Shown piece after piece: positions 1 to 8,094 of a stretch of DNA of 34,401 bases (positions are counted from its first letter, which is position 1; every line of letters begins with the position of its first letter). The stretch is from Eubacteriales bacterium (GTDB taxonomy: Bacteria; Bacillota; Clostridia; Oscillospirales; Acutalibacteraceae), in NCBI GenBank assembly GCA_030533225.1, contig JAUNJO010000001.1, positions 1 to 34,401 on the forward strand. Direction: 5' to 3'. Below the pieces are notes generated by a model, which made no database searches, had not been told where the DNA came from, and was given only the letters and a program-made list of their open reading frames with translations. The translations under genes were made by a program, and so were the position numbers.

Positions 1-21
1 TTTTTTCCTAACCCCACAAAA

Positions 22-57
22 GAGGCTGTAAAAAAACGAAAGTTTTTTTACAGCCTC
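22..57 (-). terminator. Terminator of pyrR (shared hairpin family, copy 1)
   Basis: A perfect 16-bp stem (22-37 with 42-57) closes a 4-nt loop. Read on the minus strand it lies downstream of the pyrR stop codon and is followed by TTTT. Almost the same hairpin recurs at 20027-20066 and 26667-26704, each time downstream of a gene and in the same orientation relative to transcription. Confidence 0.8.
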
Positions 58-141
58 TTGTACTTTTTGGTTTTATTCTGTCTGCAAACTTTCCGGTGCT
101 TATTCTACTCACAAATTGCTTTCACACAGGAAAACGGATCA

Positions 142-678
142 TCACTTACTGTAGATACAAACGGAGTCCTCCTCGTCACATTCGCTCAAGTGCAGAGTGA
201 TAATCTCATCACGGGAGGTAGGGATATTTTTGCCCACAAAATTGGGGCGGATGGGAAGCTCCGCGTGACCTCGGTCAATAAGTACGGAAAGCTGAATTCG
301 GGATGGCCTGCCCAAAGCCATAACCGCGTCAAGGGCTGCACGGGCTGTACGGCAGGTGTAGATTACATCATCCACCAAAACCACCGTCTTACCCTTGATT
401 GAAAAGGGCACATCTGTGTCGGCAACTATGGGGGTCTTGTCCTTTCCCTCAATATCGTCTCTGTGCTGAGAAATATCAAGTGCGCCAACCAAAGGCTCTG
501 CACCCTCAATCTTCCCGATGCACTTCGCAAGCCGTTTGGCGAGAGGTACACCGCGAGTACGGATACCGATAAGGCACAAATCCTCTACTCCGTTGTTTTT
601 CTCACAAATCTGGTGAGCAATTCTCAGGAGAATTCTGTCAATATCGGAGGAATCCAAAATTTTAGCCTTGAAAGTCAT
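142..678 (-). CDS. pyrR: PyrR bifunctional pyrimidine regulator / uracil phosphoribosyltransferase
   Basis: The 178-residue protein has the usual length and layout of PyrR, an RNA-binding attenuation regulator of pyrimidine genes with uracil phosphoribosyltransferase activity. The type I PRPP-binding motif LVDDVIYT is at about residues 101-108, and conserved segments GIRTRG and DISQHRDD precede it. The residue after the motif, normally Gly (DDVIYTGRT), is Cys109 here because the codon is TGC instead of GGC. I chose the ATG at 678, which starts MTFKAKILDSSD as in the family; an in-frame GTG lies at 687 and no strong ribosome binding site separates them. The gene stands alone, with no pyr genes next to it, so it would act in trans or mainly as an enzyme. 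Confidence 0.88.
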   Translation of the reverse strand: MTFKAKILDSSDIDRILLRIAHQICEKNNGVEDLCLIGIRTRGVPLAKRLAKCIGKIEGAEPLVGALDISQHRDDIEGKDKTPIVADTDVPFSIKGKTVVLVDDVIYTCRTARAALDAVMALGRPSRIQLSVLIDRGHAELPIRPNFVGKNIPTSRDEIITLHLSECDEEDSVCIYSK

Positions 679-708
679 ACACAACACCGTCCAAATTATC
701 TGTGTATA

Positions 709-738
709 ATGTTATCACAGTTATCACGATTTCGTCAA
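709..738 (-). promoter_or_regulatory. Candidate promoter of pyrR
   Basis: On the minus strand, TTGACG (738-733) and TAACAT (714-709) are separated by 18 nt. The region contains two tandem copies of GTGATAAC. The spacing is acceptable but the -10 is weak. Confidence 0.4.
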
Positions 739-778
739 TAGAGATTACGGCACTCAACCCAAAATAAGGCTTAAAAGA

Positions 779-807
779 TTGACAATATCTGAAAGTTGTT
801 TTATTAT
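779..807 (+). promoter_or_regulatory. Promoter of glycyl-tRNA synthetase gene
   Basis: TTGACA (779-784) is followed after 17 nt by TATTAT (802-807), 43 nt ahead of the chosen ATG. The leader is too short for a T-box riboswitch, and none is seen. Confidence 0.7.
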
Positions 808-849
808 ATCTATGTATTTTTTATTTTTCTTAAATGTGGAGGAAAAGAA

Positions 850-2226
850 ATGAAAAACACTGAAAAGACAATGGATAAAATCGTGGCTCTTTGCAAAGGC
901 AGAGGCTTTGTATATCCCGGTTCCGAGATTTACGGCGGACTTGCAAACACTTGGGATTACGGTCCCTTAGGTGCCGAACTCAAGGGCAATATCAAGAAAG
1001 CATGGCTTAAGAAGTTCGTTCAGGAGAACAAGTACAACGTAGGTCTTGACTCCGCTATTCTCATGAATCCTCAGACTTGGGTTGCATCAGGACACTTAGG
1101 CGGTTTCTCCGATCCGCTTATGGACTGTAAGGAGTGCAAAACCCGTCACAGAGCCGACAATCTCATCGAGGATTTTGACGGCACCAACGTATCCGGCTGG
1201 TCAAACAAGGACATGATGAACTACATCAAGGAGCACAGTATTCCCTGTCCCGACTGCGGAAAGCACAACTTCACCGACATCCGTCAGTTCAACCTTATGT
1301 TCAAGACCTTCCAAGGTGTTACCGAGGACAGCAAGAGTGAAATCTACCTCCGTCCCGAAACTGCTCAGGGTATTTTCGTAAACTTCCCTTCAATCCAGCG
1401 CACAAGCCGAAAGAAAATTCCTTTCGGTGTTGCTCAGGTGGGTAAGTCTTTCAGAAACGAAATCACTCCCGGTAACTTTATCTTCCGAGTTCGTGAATTT
1501 GAACAGATGGAGCTTGAATTCTTCTGCAAGCCCGGTACAGACCTTGAGTGGTTTGAGTATTGGAGAGGCTTCTGCCGTGACTTCCTGTACTCTCTCGGCA
1601 TTAAGGAGGAAAACCTCAGACTTCGCGACCATTCTGCTGAGGAGCTTTGCTTCTACTCCAAGGCAACCACCGACTTCGAGTACCTCTTCCCCTTCGGCTG
1701 GGGCGAGCTTTGGGGCGTTGCCGACAGAACAGACTATGACCTCACCCAGCACCAGACAGTCAGCGGCAAGTCAATGGAATACTTTGACCCCTCAGACAAT
1801 TCAAGATACATCCCCTATGTTATTGAGCCTTCTCTCGGCGTTGAGAGACTTTTCCTCACCATCGTCACCGAGGCTTATGACGAGGAGGTTATCGACGAAA
1901 AGGATACAAGAGTTGTGCTTCGTTTTCATCCTTTCCTTGCTCCTTTCAAGGCAGCTGTACTTCCCCTTTCAAAGAAGCTCTCCGAAGAAGCCGAAAAGGT
2001 GGCTGACGAGCTTTCCAAGCACTTTATGGTTGACTTTGACGATGCAGGCTCTATCGGAAAGCGTTATCGCCGTCAGGATGAGATTGGTACTCCTTTCTCA
2101 ATCTGCTATGACTTTGACTCCCTTGAGGACGGCTGTGTAACTGTCCGCGACCGTGACACCATGGAGCAGGTGCGACTTCCCATTTCCGATCTTGTTTCCT
2201 ACATTGAGGAAAAACTCGTATTCTAA
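850..2226 (+). CDS. glyQS: Glycine--tRNA ligase (dimeric, GlyQS/GRS1 type)
   Basis: This class II aminoacyl-tRNA synthetase charges tRNA-Gly in the cytoplasm. The 458-residue product is the single-chain homodimeric type, not the split alpha/beta form. It begins with the family signature [12 protein letters not shown], carries motif 2 (FRNEI, then [13 protein letters not shown]) and motif 3 (GVERL). A C-terminal anticodon-binding domain starts at about residue 355. Two CxxC-type pairs (CKEC near residue 96, CPDC near 135) sit in the insertion where some family members bind zinc. The ATG at 850 is preceded by GGAGGA at 838-843; an upstream in-frame ATG at 796 lies inside the promoter and is rejected. 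The gene is monocistronic, with its own promoter and terminator. Confidence 0.96.
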   Translation: MKNTEKTMDKIVALCKGRGFVYPGSEIYGGLANTWDYGPLGAELKGNIKKAWLKKFVQENKYNVGLDSAILMNPQTWVASGHLGGFSDPLMDCKECKTRHRADNLIEDFDGTNVSGWSNKDMMNYIKEHSIPCPDCGKHNFTDIRQFNLMFKTFQGVTEDSKSEIYLRPETAQGIFVNFPSIQRTSRKKIPFGVAQVGKSFRNEITPGNFIFRVREFEQMELEFFCKPGTDLEWFEYWRGFCRDFLYSLGIKEENLRLRDHSAEELCFYSKATTDFEYLFPFGWGELWGVADRTDYDLTQHQTVSGKSMEYFDPSDNSRYIPYVIEPSLGVERLFLTIVTEAYDEEVIDEKDTRVVLRFHPFLAPFKAAVLPLSKKLSEEAEKVADELSKHFMVDFDDAGSIGKRYRRQDEIGTPFSICYDFDSLEDGCVTVRDRDTMEQVRLPISDLVSYIEEKLVF

Positions 2227-2250
2227 TCACAGAAATCACATAACATAAGC

Positions 2251-2289
2251 AAAGGCTATGGCGATTTTGTACTGCCATAGCCTTTTTCT
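2251..2289 (+). terminator. Terminator after glycyl-tRNA synthetase
   Basis: A perfect 12-bp stem (2251-2262 with 2274-2285), 11-nt loop, then a T-rich tail. It may also serve the convergent minus-strand gene that ends at 2374. Confidence 0.8.
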
Positions 2290-2373
2290 TCGCAAAATCA
2301 AATTAATGCTTTACCTTACATAGTTTTCAAACACAAATAAGCGTTTTCATTCGGTTTGAAAAGCAAAAACCGG

Positions 2374-2727
2374 TTACTTTCTGTACCTGCTTGCTCTGTA
2401 TCTGCGAGCGCGTCGTCTTTTCTTAAATCTGCCTTCCTTACTGCCGTAAACAAGGGCAAAAATCATAACCGCGATAAAGATTACAGGAGCGCAGATAACA
2501 AGGAAAGACGCACCCGGAATCAGATAGCCCAGAGCACCCAAAAGAGCCGAAAATGCCAACATAAACATAACTATGCCCAAAAATTCAGCAACGGCTTTAT
2601 CGTTGTAAACAGGATTGCCCTCTTCATCCACCTTGTTGCCGGTTATAAAGGAATTAAACCTGCCGGTGAGGGTAATGACTCCAAGTGCTACAAATAATAT
2701 GAAAAATACAATAAAAGCTACTAACAT
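2374..2727 (-). CDS. Small membrane protein, DUF3784-like
   Basis: The product is 117 residues with an N-terminal membrane segment (about residues 1-22), a short polar loop (NKVDEEGNPVYNDKA), and two closely spaced hydrophobic segments. The tail is very basic (KKRRRARRYRASRYRK) and is probably cytoplasmic. The arrangement resembles the DUF3784 family of small Firmicute membrane proteins, whose function is unknown; the assignment is by overall pattern only. I chose the ATG at 2727 because AAGGATG precedes it and the candidate promoter at 2749-2777 would place the transcript start at or below an upstream in-frame ATG (2748). Nothing nearby suggests a role. Confidence 0.65.
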   Translation of the reverse strand: MLVAFIVFFILFVALGVITLTGRFNSFITGNKVDEEGNPVYNDKAVAEFLGIVMFMLAFSALLGALGYLIPGASFLVICAPVIFIAVMIFALVYGSKEGRFKKRRRARRYRASRYRK

Positions 2728-2748
2728 AAAATCACATCCTTGACACAT

Positions 2749-2777
2749 ATATTATCACAAATTATTGCCAATTACAA
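2749..2777 (-). promoter_or_regulatory. Candidate promoter of the small membrane protein gene
   Basis: On the minus strand, TTGTAA (2777-2772), 17-nt spacer, TAATAT (2754-2749). Confidence 0.5.
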
Positions 2778-2828
2778 CAAAGAATAATAACAAATATCAT
2801 GAAAGTTCCCGCAACTCAAATAATATGG

Positions 2829-2858
2829 TTGACAAGGCGGATGATTATAGATTATAGT
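2829..2858 (+). promoter_or_regulatory. Candidate promoter of glutamine synthetase gene
   Basis: TTGACA (2829-2834) with TATAGT (2853-2858) after an 18-nt spacer, 41 nt ahead of the start codon. No obvious nitrogen-responsive operator was recognised. Confidence 0.55.
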
Positions 2859-2899
2859 TATTATTGGATATTAATATTACTTATATAGGGGGATATTTA

Positions 2900-4993
2900 A
2901 TGAATTCAATTCCCGAATTTTTCGGCTCCATGGTTTTCAACGATGAGGCTATGAAAAAATTTTTGAGCGAGGAAGTTTACAAAGCGCTCAAAAGCACCAT
3001 TGAAAACGGCCAACACCTTGACAACTCCATGGCAAATGAGGTTGCAAACGGCATGAAAGAATGGGCACTGAGCCTTGGCTGTACCCACTTCACACACTGG
3101 TTCCAGCCTATGACAGGCATCACCGCTGAAAAGCACGACAGCTTTATTGTACCTGCCGACAGCGGAAAGGTGATTATGGAATTCTCCGGCAAGGAGCTAA
3201 TCAAGGGCGAATCCGACGCTTCCTCCTTCCCCTCAGGGGGTATCAGAGCCACCTTCGAAGCACGAGGCTACACTGCCTGGGACCCTACCTCATACGCCTT
3301 TGTAATGGGCAACACCCTTTATATTCCCACAATCTTCCTTTCCTACACAGGAGAGGTGCTCGATAAAAAGACTCCTCTGCTTCGTTCTATGGAGCGAATC
3401 AGCGCAGAGGCTGTTCGTCTGCTGAAAGCACTGGGCAGAGATGATGTTACCCATGTAAATGCATCTGTAGGTGCCGAGCAGGAGTACTTTCTCATCGACA
3501 AAGAGATGTATCTGGAGCGCCGCGACCTTATGTACACAGGACGCACCCTTTTCGGAGCGCGTCCCCCAAAAGGTCAGGAGATGGACGACCACTATTTCGG
3601 TGCAATCAAGCCCCGAGTTGCCGCTTTCATGGAAGATTTGGACCGTGAGCTATGGAAGCTGGGTGTTCTTGCTAAAACAGAACACAATGAAGCAGCTCCC
3701 TGCCAGCACGAAATCGCCCCCATCTTCACAAGCTGTAACCTTGCCTCCGACCAAAACCAGCTCACTATGAGAGTTATGAAAAATCTCGCTCCCAAACACG
3801 GCTTCGTTTGTCTTCTCCACGAAAAGCCCTTTGAGGGAGTCAACGGTTCAGGCAAGCACAACAACTGGTCGCTCTCCACAAACACAGGCGAAAACCTGTT
3901 CCGTCCGGGAAAGAAGCCGTTTGAAAACAAGCAATTTTTGCTTTTCCTTTCGGCAGTTATCAAGGGTGTTGACGAATTTCAGGATTTGCTGCGCATCTCA
4001 GTTGCTACCGCAGGCAACGACCACCGTTTAGGCGCTCACGAAGCACCTCCCGCAATCATGTCAATTTTCTTAGGCTCGGAGCTTGAGGAGATTTTGGAGG
4101 CAGTTGCAAACGGCGAAGAATACATCGGCGTTAAACGGGCAAAAATGGGTTTGGGAGTTGATGCTCTCCCCGAATTTAAGAAGGACACCACCGACAGAAA
4201 CCGCACCTCTCCCTTTGCTTTCACAGGCAACAAGTTCGAGTTCAGAAGCTTGGGTTCCTCTCTCAACATTGCCTGTCCCAATATCATAATTAACACCATC
4301 GTTGCCGAACAGCTATCTCAGTTCGCAGACATTCTTGAAAAGTCCGATAATGTAGAAAAAGATGTGGAAAAAATCATCGGTGACGTTTACAGAAACCACC
4401 ACCGCATTATCTTCAACGGCAACAACTACGCCGAGGAGTGGCTTGAAGAGGCAAAGTCAAGAGGTCTCTGCAATTACCGCACCATGCCCGAGGCAATGGA
4501 GCATTACGGCGACGAGAAAAACATTAAGCTTTTCGAGAAGAACAAGGTATATACCGCAAGCGAAATTCATGCCCGTACCGAAATTCTCCTTGAGAGCTAC
4601 TCAAAGACCATCAATATCGAAGCACTCACAATGCTTGATATGGCAAGAAAGGACATTTTCCCTGCTGTTTCACGCTTTGTAGGAGAGGTTTCGAACACAG
4701 CTGTCTCCATGAAAAAGCTTGAAGCCGGCATCAATCCCAAGGCAGAAATCGAGCTAATCGCAAAGCTTTCCGATTTGCTCATCAAGTTCAGTCAGTACTG
4801 CAACGAGCTTGAAGAAGCTGTCAACAAAGCTCATAATCACAAGGGTGACGCACTCTCTCTTGCTTATATTTACTGCAACGAGGTACTGGGCACCATGAAC
4901 AAGCTGAGGAAGGTCAGTGACGAAATGGAGCAATACACCGACGCTCAGTATTGGCCCTATCCCTCCTACGGCAGACTTATGTTTACAGTTTAA
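2900..4993 (+). CDS. glnN: Type III glutamine synthetase
   Basis: The enzyme makes glutamine from glutamate, ammonia and ATP. At 697 residues it matches the large GSIII class (about 700-730) and not the ~450-residue GSI. Recognisable GSIII segments are HWFQPMTG near residue 60, GAEQEYFLID near 195, NGSGKHNNWS near 315 (catalytic loop) and RLGAHEAPPA near 375. A helical C-terminal region completes the chain. The ATG at 2900 is preceded by AGGGGGA at 2887-2893; an in-frame ATG at 2864 has no comparable site and falls just after the -10 element. The gene is transcribed alone, with its own promoter and a strong terminator. Confidence 0.96.
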   Translation: MNSIPEFFGSMVFNDEAMKKFLSEEVYKALKSTIENGQHLDNSMANEVANGMKEWALSLGCTHFTHWFQPMTGITAEKHDSFIVPADSGKVIMEFSGKELIKGESDASSFPSGGIRATFEARGYTAWDPTSYAFVMGNTLYIPTIFLSYTGEVLDKKTPLLRSMERISAEAVRLLKALGRDDVTHVNASVGAEQEYFLIDKEMYLERRDLMYTGRTLFGARPPKGQEMDDHYFGAIKPRVAAFMEDLDRELWKLGVLAKTEHNEAAPCQHEIAPIFTSCNLASDQNQLTMRVMKNLAPKHGFVCLLHEKPFEGVNGSGKHNNWSLSTNTGENLFRPGKKPFENKQFLLFLSAVIKGVDEFQDLLRISVATAGNDHRLGAHEAPPAIMSIFLGSELEEILEAVANGEEYIGVKRAKMGLGVDALPEFKKDTTDRNRTSPFAFTGNKFEFRSLGSSLNIACPNIIINTIVAEQLSQFADILEKSDNVEKDVEKIIGDVYRNHHRIIFNGNNYAEEWLEEAKSRGLCNYRTMPEAMEHYGDEKNIKLFEKNKVYTASEIHARTEILLESYSKTINIEALTMLDMARKDIFPAVSRFVGEVSNTAVSMKKLEAGINPKAEIELIAKLSDLLIKFSQYCNELEEAVNKAHNHKGDALSLAYIYCNEVLGTMNKLRKVSDEMEQYTDAQYWPYPSYGRLMFTV

Positions 4994-5010
4994 TACGCTT
5001 TCATACAACA

Positions 5011-5039
5011 ACAGGGACTGTGATTTTCACAGTCCCTGT
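5011..5039. terminator. Bidirectional terminator between glnN and glycosyltransferase gene
   Basis: A perfect 13-bp stem (5011-5023 with 5027-5039) and a 3-nt loop, followed by an AT-rich tail on the plus strand. It lies between two convergent genes. Confidence 0.75.
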
Positions 5040-5053
5040 ATTATTATACCTGT

Positions 5054-6421
5054 TTACTTTTTAACTTTCTTACTCTTTTCGGGCAATTCTTTTTTATTCT
5101 CAACACTTAGCTTTCTCTTTTCACCTGTCTTTTTCTTGCCCTTGCTCACCTCATCAATGGACATCTGAACGCTGTGTTTGATAGGTTTCCACTGTACCTT
5201 AGTGAATATTGCCGCAATGGCAATGGGGATGTAGGTGTACATAAATATAGGAAAGGTGAGAATGTAGAGAAATTTCTTGGGAGTAGTTGTGCCGATTTCT
5301 TTCCATTCCGAAAGGGTTGTTAAAATAGCAAGGGCGTACATCATCAGGGCAGAGTTGATAACGGATTCGGTAGTTGACCAAATAACACCCAACACGCTTG
5401 TTCCCGTTGCAATGGAAAGGCTGATAGTTACGATATTCACAATTACGCTGAAAATAGAGAGCACAGCCGCAGGAAGGATACTCATAGTCATATCAAAGCA
5501 GGAGAATGCGTTTGTACCGAAAAGGCCCCGAAGCAAATCCTTGCCGTATTTTTTGAACACCTGAAAATAACCTTTTGTCCAGCGAATTCGCTGATTCCAA
5601 GAGGTGGAGAACTTGGTAGGCTGTTCGTCATAGTAGCGGGCGGTGTTGCAATATGCAATCTTCTCGCCCCTGAGAATACTGTCGATGCTAAACTCAATAT
5701 CCTCAGTAAGCAAAAAGAATTTCCAACCGTTGTTGCGTCTCATAATCTCGGAGCTTACAAGATAGCCGGTACCCGAAACTGCACAGCTTGTCCCGAGAAT
5801 CATTCGGGCGTTGTTCAGGTGCTTTGACTCACGCATAAACCAAAGAGCATAACCGGCAGAAATCCAGTTTGAGCCGTAATTTTTAGAGTTTCTATAGCTT
5901 GTGATAATCTTATGCCCTGCACAAAGGGCCTTGTTCATCTCTGACACATAGCGTTTATCAAGGAGGTTATCCGCATCAAAAACAAAGTAGCCGTCATAGT
6001 AGTCGTCACCGCACATTTCGGTTACCTGACTGTAAAGGTAATCAAGAGCATAACCCTTGCCCACCTTCTCCTTATTGAAACGCTCGTAAACAATCGCTCC
6101 TGCCATTCTTGCAACATCGCAGGTGTTGTCATTGCAGTTGTCCGCCACAACATAAACATCAATGAGTTCTGTAGGGTACATCTGCTTCTTTATGCTGTCC
6201 ACAAGGTTTGCGATAACAGCCTCCTCGTTTCTCGCGGCAATGAGAAAAGCATACCTCTTCAACTCATCGGTTTTCTTAAACTTAACCGGTTTGCGTACAA
6301 AGGCAACTAATATGTAAAATATCTGATAGGAATAGCAGATTATAAAGAGCAAGGCAACAAAATAGTTAACATACTGTATTATAGTTTGAATCAAAGATAC
6401 TTCAACAATCGGTGTGTCCAT
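5054..6421 (-). CDS. Membrane glycosyltransferase, family 2
   Basis: The 455-residue protein is a processive-type GT2 enzyme that would move a sugar from a nucleotide-sugar donor at the inner face of the membrane. An N-terminal membrane segment comes first. The GT-A domain follows, with AARNEE (about 60-65), the FDADN DxD motif, the TED acceptor-site motif, and QRIRW, the family's QxxRW product-binding motif. Several C-terminal membrane segments and a very basic, Lys-rich cytoplasmic tail follow. Cellulose, hyaluronan and poly-GlcNAc synthases share this layout, and the product cannot be told from sequence. The start at 6421 has AAAGGAGAGGG just upstream. An in-frame upstream ATG (6457) would read through that site and is rejected. 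It is a single gene with no export partners nearby. Confidence 0.88.
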   Translation of the reverse strand: MDTPIVEVSLIQTIIQYVNYFVALLFIICYSYQIFYILVAFVRKPVKFKKTDELKRYAFLIAARNEEAVIANLVDSIKKQMYPTELIDVYVVADNCNDNTCDVARMAGAIVYERFNKEKVGKGYALDYLYSQVTEMCGDDYYDGYFVFDADNLLDKRYVSEMNKALCAGHKIITSYRNSKNYGSNWISAGYALWFMRESKHLNNARMILGTSCAVSGTGYLVSSEIMRRNNGWKFFLLTEDIEFSIDSILRGEKIAYCNTARYYDEQPTKFSTSWNQRIRWTKGYFQVFKKYGKDLLRGLFGTNAFSCFDMTMSILPAAVLSIFSVIVNIVTISLSIATGTSVLGVIWSTTESVINSALMMYALAILTTLSEWKEIGTTTPKKFLYILTFPIFMYTYIPIAIAAIFTKVQWKPIKHSVQMSIDEVSKGKKKTGEKRKLSVENKKELPEKSKKVKK

Positions 6422-6477
6422 TAGCCCTCTCCTTTCTTTTGCAAATAAACATTCCATAATGTGTCACATACGCTTTT

Positions 6478-6506
6478 ATTATACATCATATTTCGCAATA
6501 GAGCAA
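6478..6506 (-). promoter_or_regulatory. Candidate promoter of glycosyltransferase gene
   Basis: On the minus strand, TTGCTC (6506-6501), 17-nt spacer, TATAAT (6483-6478). The -10 is consensus and the -35 weak. Confidence 0.45.
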
Positions 6507-6747
6507 GCACCTTGTCAAAATACGGCATAATGTTCAAAAAAACTTCAAACTCCGCGGTTTTCTCATATGTTTGTCCGTGATTTTTACCAAGTTTACCGAA
6601 AAGCAAAAAAGCTAACAAACTATTCCAAAAAATTCCACCGTAAAATTCGTATTGCCCGACAAAATAACACATGGAAATTAAACATTATTCTGCGGTATAT
6701 TTCACCCGCAATTACAGATAATAACAGTACCATTTATAAGGTTAGAG
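6507..6747. other. Non-coding spacer between glycosyltransferase gene and spoVT
   Basis: AT-rich spacer between divergent genes. I see no convincing gene or RNA here and could not pick out a clear sigma-G promoter for spoVT. A possible leader hairpin begins at 6748. Confidence 0.4.
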
Positions 6748-6809
6748 GAGATTTATCACGAAGTAGCCCGGTAAACGGTTTTCGGCTGCTTCTTATAATC
6801 TCTGTTTTT
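6748..6809 (+). promoter_or_regulatory. Possible leader hairpin / attenuator ahead of spoVT
   Basis: An interrupted stem: 6748-6753 pairs with 6797-6802, and 6760-6768 pairs with 6784-6792 (one G-U pair). It is followed by TGTTTTT just ahead of the spoVT ribosome binding site. The shape is that of a weak intrinsic terminator or attenuator; no alternative fold was worked out. Confidence 0.35.
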
Positions 6810-6832
6810 GATGAAAGGTGAGGTTCATATAT

Positions 6833-7375
6833 ATGAAAGCAACAGGAATCGTTCGCAGAATCGACGATTTGGGAAGAGTGGTAATCCCTAAAGAAATCCG
6901 CAGAACTCTCAGAATCCGCGAGGGCGACCCGCTGGAGATTTACACCGCCACCGACGGTGAGGTTATTTTTAAGAAATATTCGCCTGTGGGTGAGCTTTCG
7001 GTATTTGCATCGCAATATGCCGATGTGCTGTCAAGAATCAGCAGTTTGCCCACCATAATTTGCGACCGCGACCATGTTATTGCCGCCGCAGGCGTTTCCA
7101 AAAGGGAGTTTTTGGAGAGGAGAATCACCTCGGCCCTGGAGGGTTACATGGAAAACAGACGAAGTTTTGCCGCCCACAGAGAGGACATCTCCCCTGTTCA
7201 GCCCGTGGAGGGAATTGAGCACAACGCGGCGGTGATTTATCCTATCATTGCCGCAGGAGATGTTACCGGCGCCGTGGTTATGCTTGCCAGCGACTCCATG
7301 AATGTTCCCGGTGAAACCGAGATTAAATTGGCTCAGTCTGCGGCTGCGTTTCTCGGCAAGCAAATGGAAGAATAG
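6833..7375 (+). CDS. spoVT: Stage V sporulation protein T (AbrB-family regulator)
   Basis: SpoVT is a forespore transcription factor that adjusts sigma-G-dependent genes. The 180-residue length matches the usual ~178. The N-terminal swapped-hairpin AbrB domain begins MKATGIVRRIDDLGRVVIPK (residues 1-20) and continues to about residue 52. A C-terminal GAF-like domain follows (about 60-180). The ATG at 6833 is preceded by AAAGGTGAGG at 6814-6823. An in-frame ATG further upstream (6818) lies inside that site and is rejected. With spoVAC elsewhere in the window it marks a spore-former. Confidence 0.93.
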   Translation: MKATGIVRRIDDLGRVVIPKEIRRTLRIREGDPLEIYTATDGEVIFKKYSPVGELSVFASQYADVLSRISSLPTIICDRDHVIAAAGVSKREFLERRITSALEGYMENRRSFAAHREDISPVQPVEGIEHNAAVIYPIIAAGDVTGAVVMLASDSMNVPGETEIKLAQSAAAFLGKQMEE

Positions 7376-7414
7376 CAAGTTAAAATTATACTGTTTGTTT
7401 TTTCCTATCAAACA

Positions 7415-7454
7415 AAAAGGCTATGATGAAGGAAATTTTCATCATAGCTTTTTT
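7415..7454. terminator. Terminator between spoVT and alkD-like gene
   Basis: An 11-bp stem (7420-7430 with 7438-7448) with a 7-nt loop, flanked by A5 on the left and T6 on the right, so it can act for both convergent genes. The T-run touches the stop codon of the minus-strand gene. Confidence 0.8.
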
Positions 7455-8092
7455 CAGTTTTCTTTGAGTTTCGGTCGAAGTTTTTTCAAGGATTCCTTAT
7501 CCTCTTTGGAAATTCTGAAGGAGTCGCAGAGCTTTTGCACCGCTTTTCCCGTAATGTTATACTTAAGCTTTGTGTTTGAGAGAAATTCTTTTACTTCACC
7601 GATATTGTAAACACCCAAGTCGGCAATGAGCCAAGCCTCAGCCATTTGAACATAATATTCCTCATCATCTTTCATTAGAGAGAGAATGGCCTTAGTGTGA
7701 GAAATATCCTTTTGAAGTCCTGCAAGCAGAAGCACATATCCCCACCGCCTTGCGAAGGCATACTCGGACATTATGTATTCTTTCGCCTTTTCAAAGGCGT
7801 AGTCGAAGTCCACAGGCTTCTTGAGGAACTGAATCAGTTGGTCAACATGCCACCAGTCCTGCAAAAGTTCAAAATTCTCCTCAATGAACCTAAACCGTTG
7901 CTCGTTGGTGGGCAAAACTCCCATAGACACCTGGAAGTAGGTTCTGTGGAGAAGCTGATTTTCAAGAATATGCTCACGGAGGTCGCTCACATCCGCCTTT
8001 TCCTTTATAAGCCTTTTATTGTATCGATCGACATCTTTAGTCCTGAGATTTTCTATGCTTTCCAGGTCTCGTAATACTTCTGAATACATCAT
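7454..8092 (-). CDS. DNA alkylation repair protein, AlkD-like
   Basis: The protein belongs to the HEAT-like-repeat DNA alkylation repair family, whose studied members (AlkC/AlkD) are glycosylases removing alkylated purines. The product is about 212 residues, typical of the family. Diagnostic segments are WWHVDQL (near residue 83), the FARRWGYVLLL helix (near 112) and the YYVQMAEAWLIAD helix (near 145). The upstream gene's stop codon (8095-8097) lies 2 nt before the ATG at 8092; an in-frame TTG at 8104 would overlap that gene by 10 nt. This coupling implies co-transcription with the ornithine cyclodeaminase-like gene. No metabolic link between the two is evident. Confidence 0.82.
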   Translation of the reverse strand: MMYSEVLRDLESIENLRTKDVDRYNKRLIKEKADVSDLREHILENQLLHRTYFQVSMGVLPTNEQRFRFIEENFELLQDWWHVDQLIQFLKKPVDFDYAFEKAKEYIMSEYAFARRWGYVLLLAGLQKDISHTKAILSLMKDDEEYYVQMAEAWLIADLGVYNIGEVKEFLSNTKLKYNITGKAVQKLCDSFRISKEDKESLKKLRPKLKEN

Positions 8093-8094
8093 AA

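Noticed and set aside
463..741. 92-codon open frame on the plus strand opposite pyrR
   Set aside because: It is antisense to a well-recognised gene and lacks a ribosome binding site.
688..849. T-box riboswitch ahead of the glycyl-tRNA synthetase gene
   Set aside because: The promoter leaves a leader of only about 35 nt, and no T-box sequence or terminator hairpin is present.
1427..2140. 237-codon alternate frame inside the glycyl-tRNA synthetase gene
   Set aside because: Ser/Leu/Arg-rich shadow of a clear synthetase reading frame.
6421..6672. 83-codon minus-strand open frame upstream of the glycosyltransferase gene
   Set aside because: It overlaps that gene's ribosome binding site and promoter and shows no family likeness.
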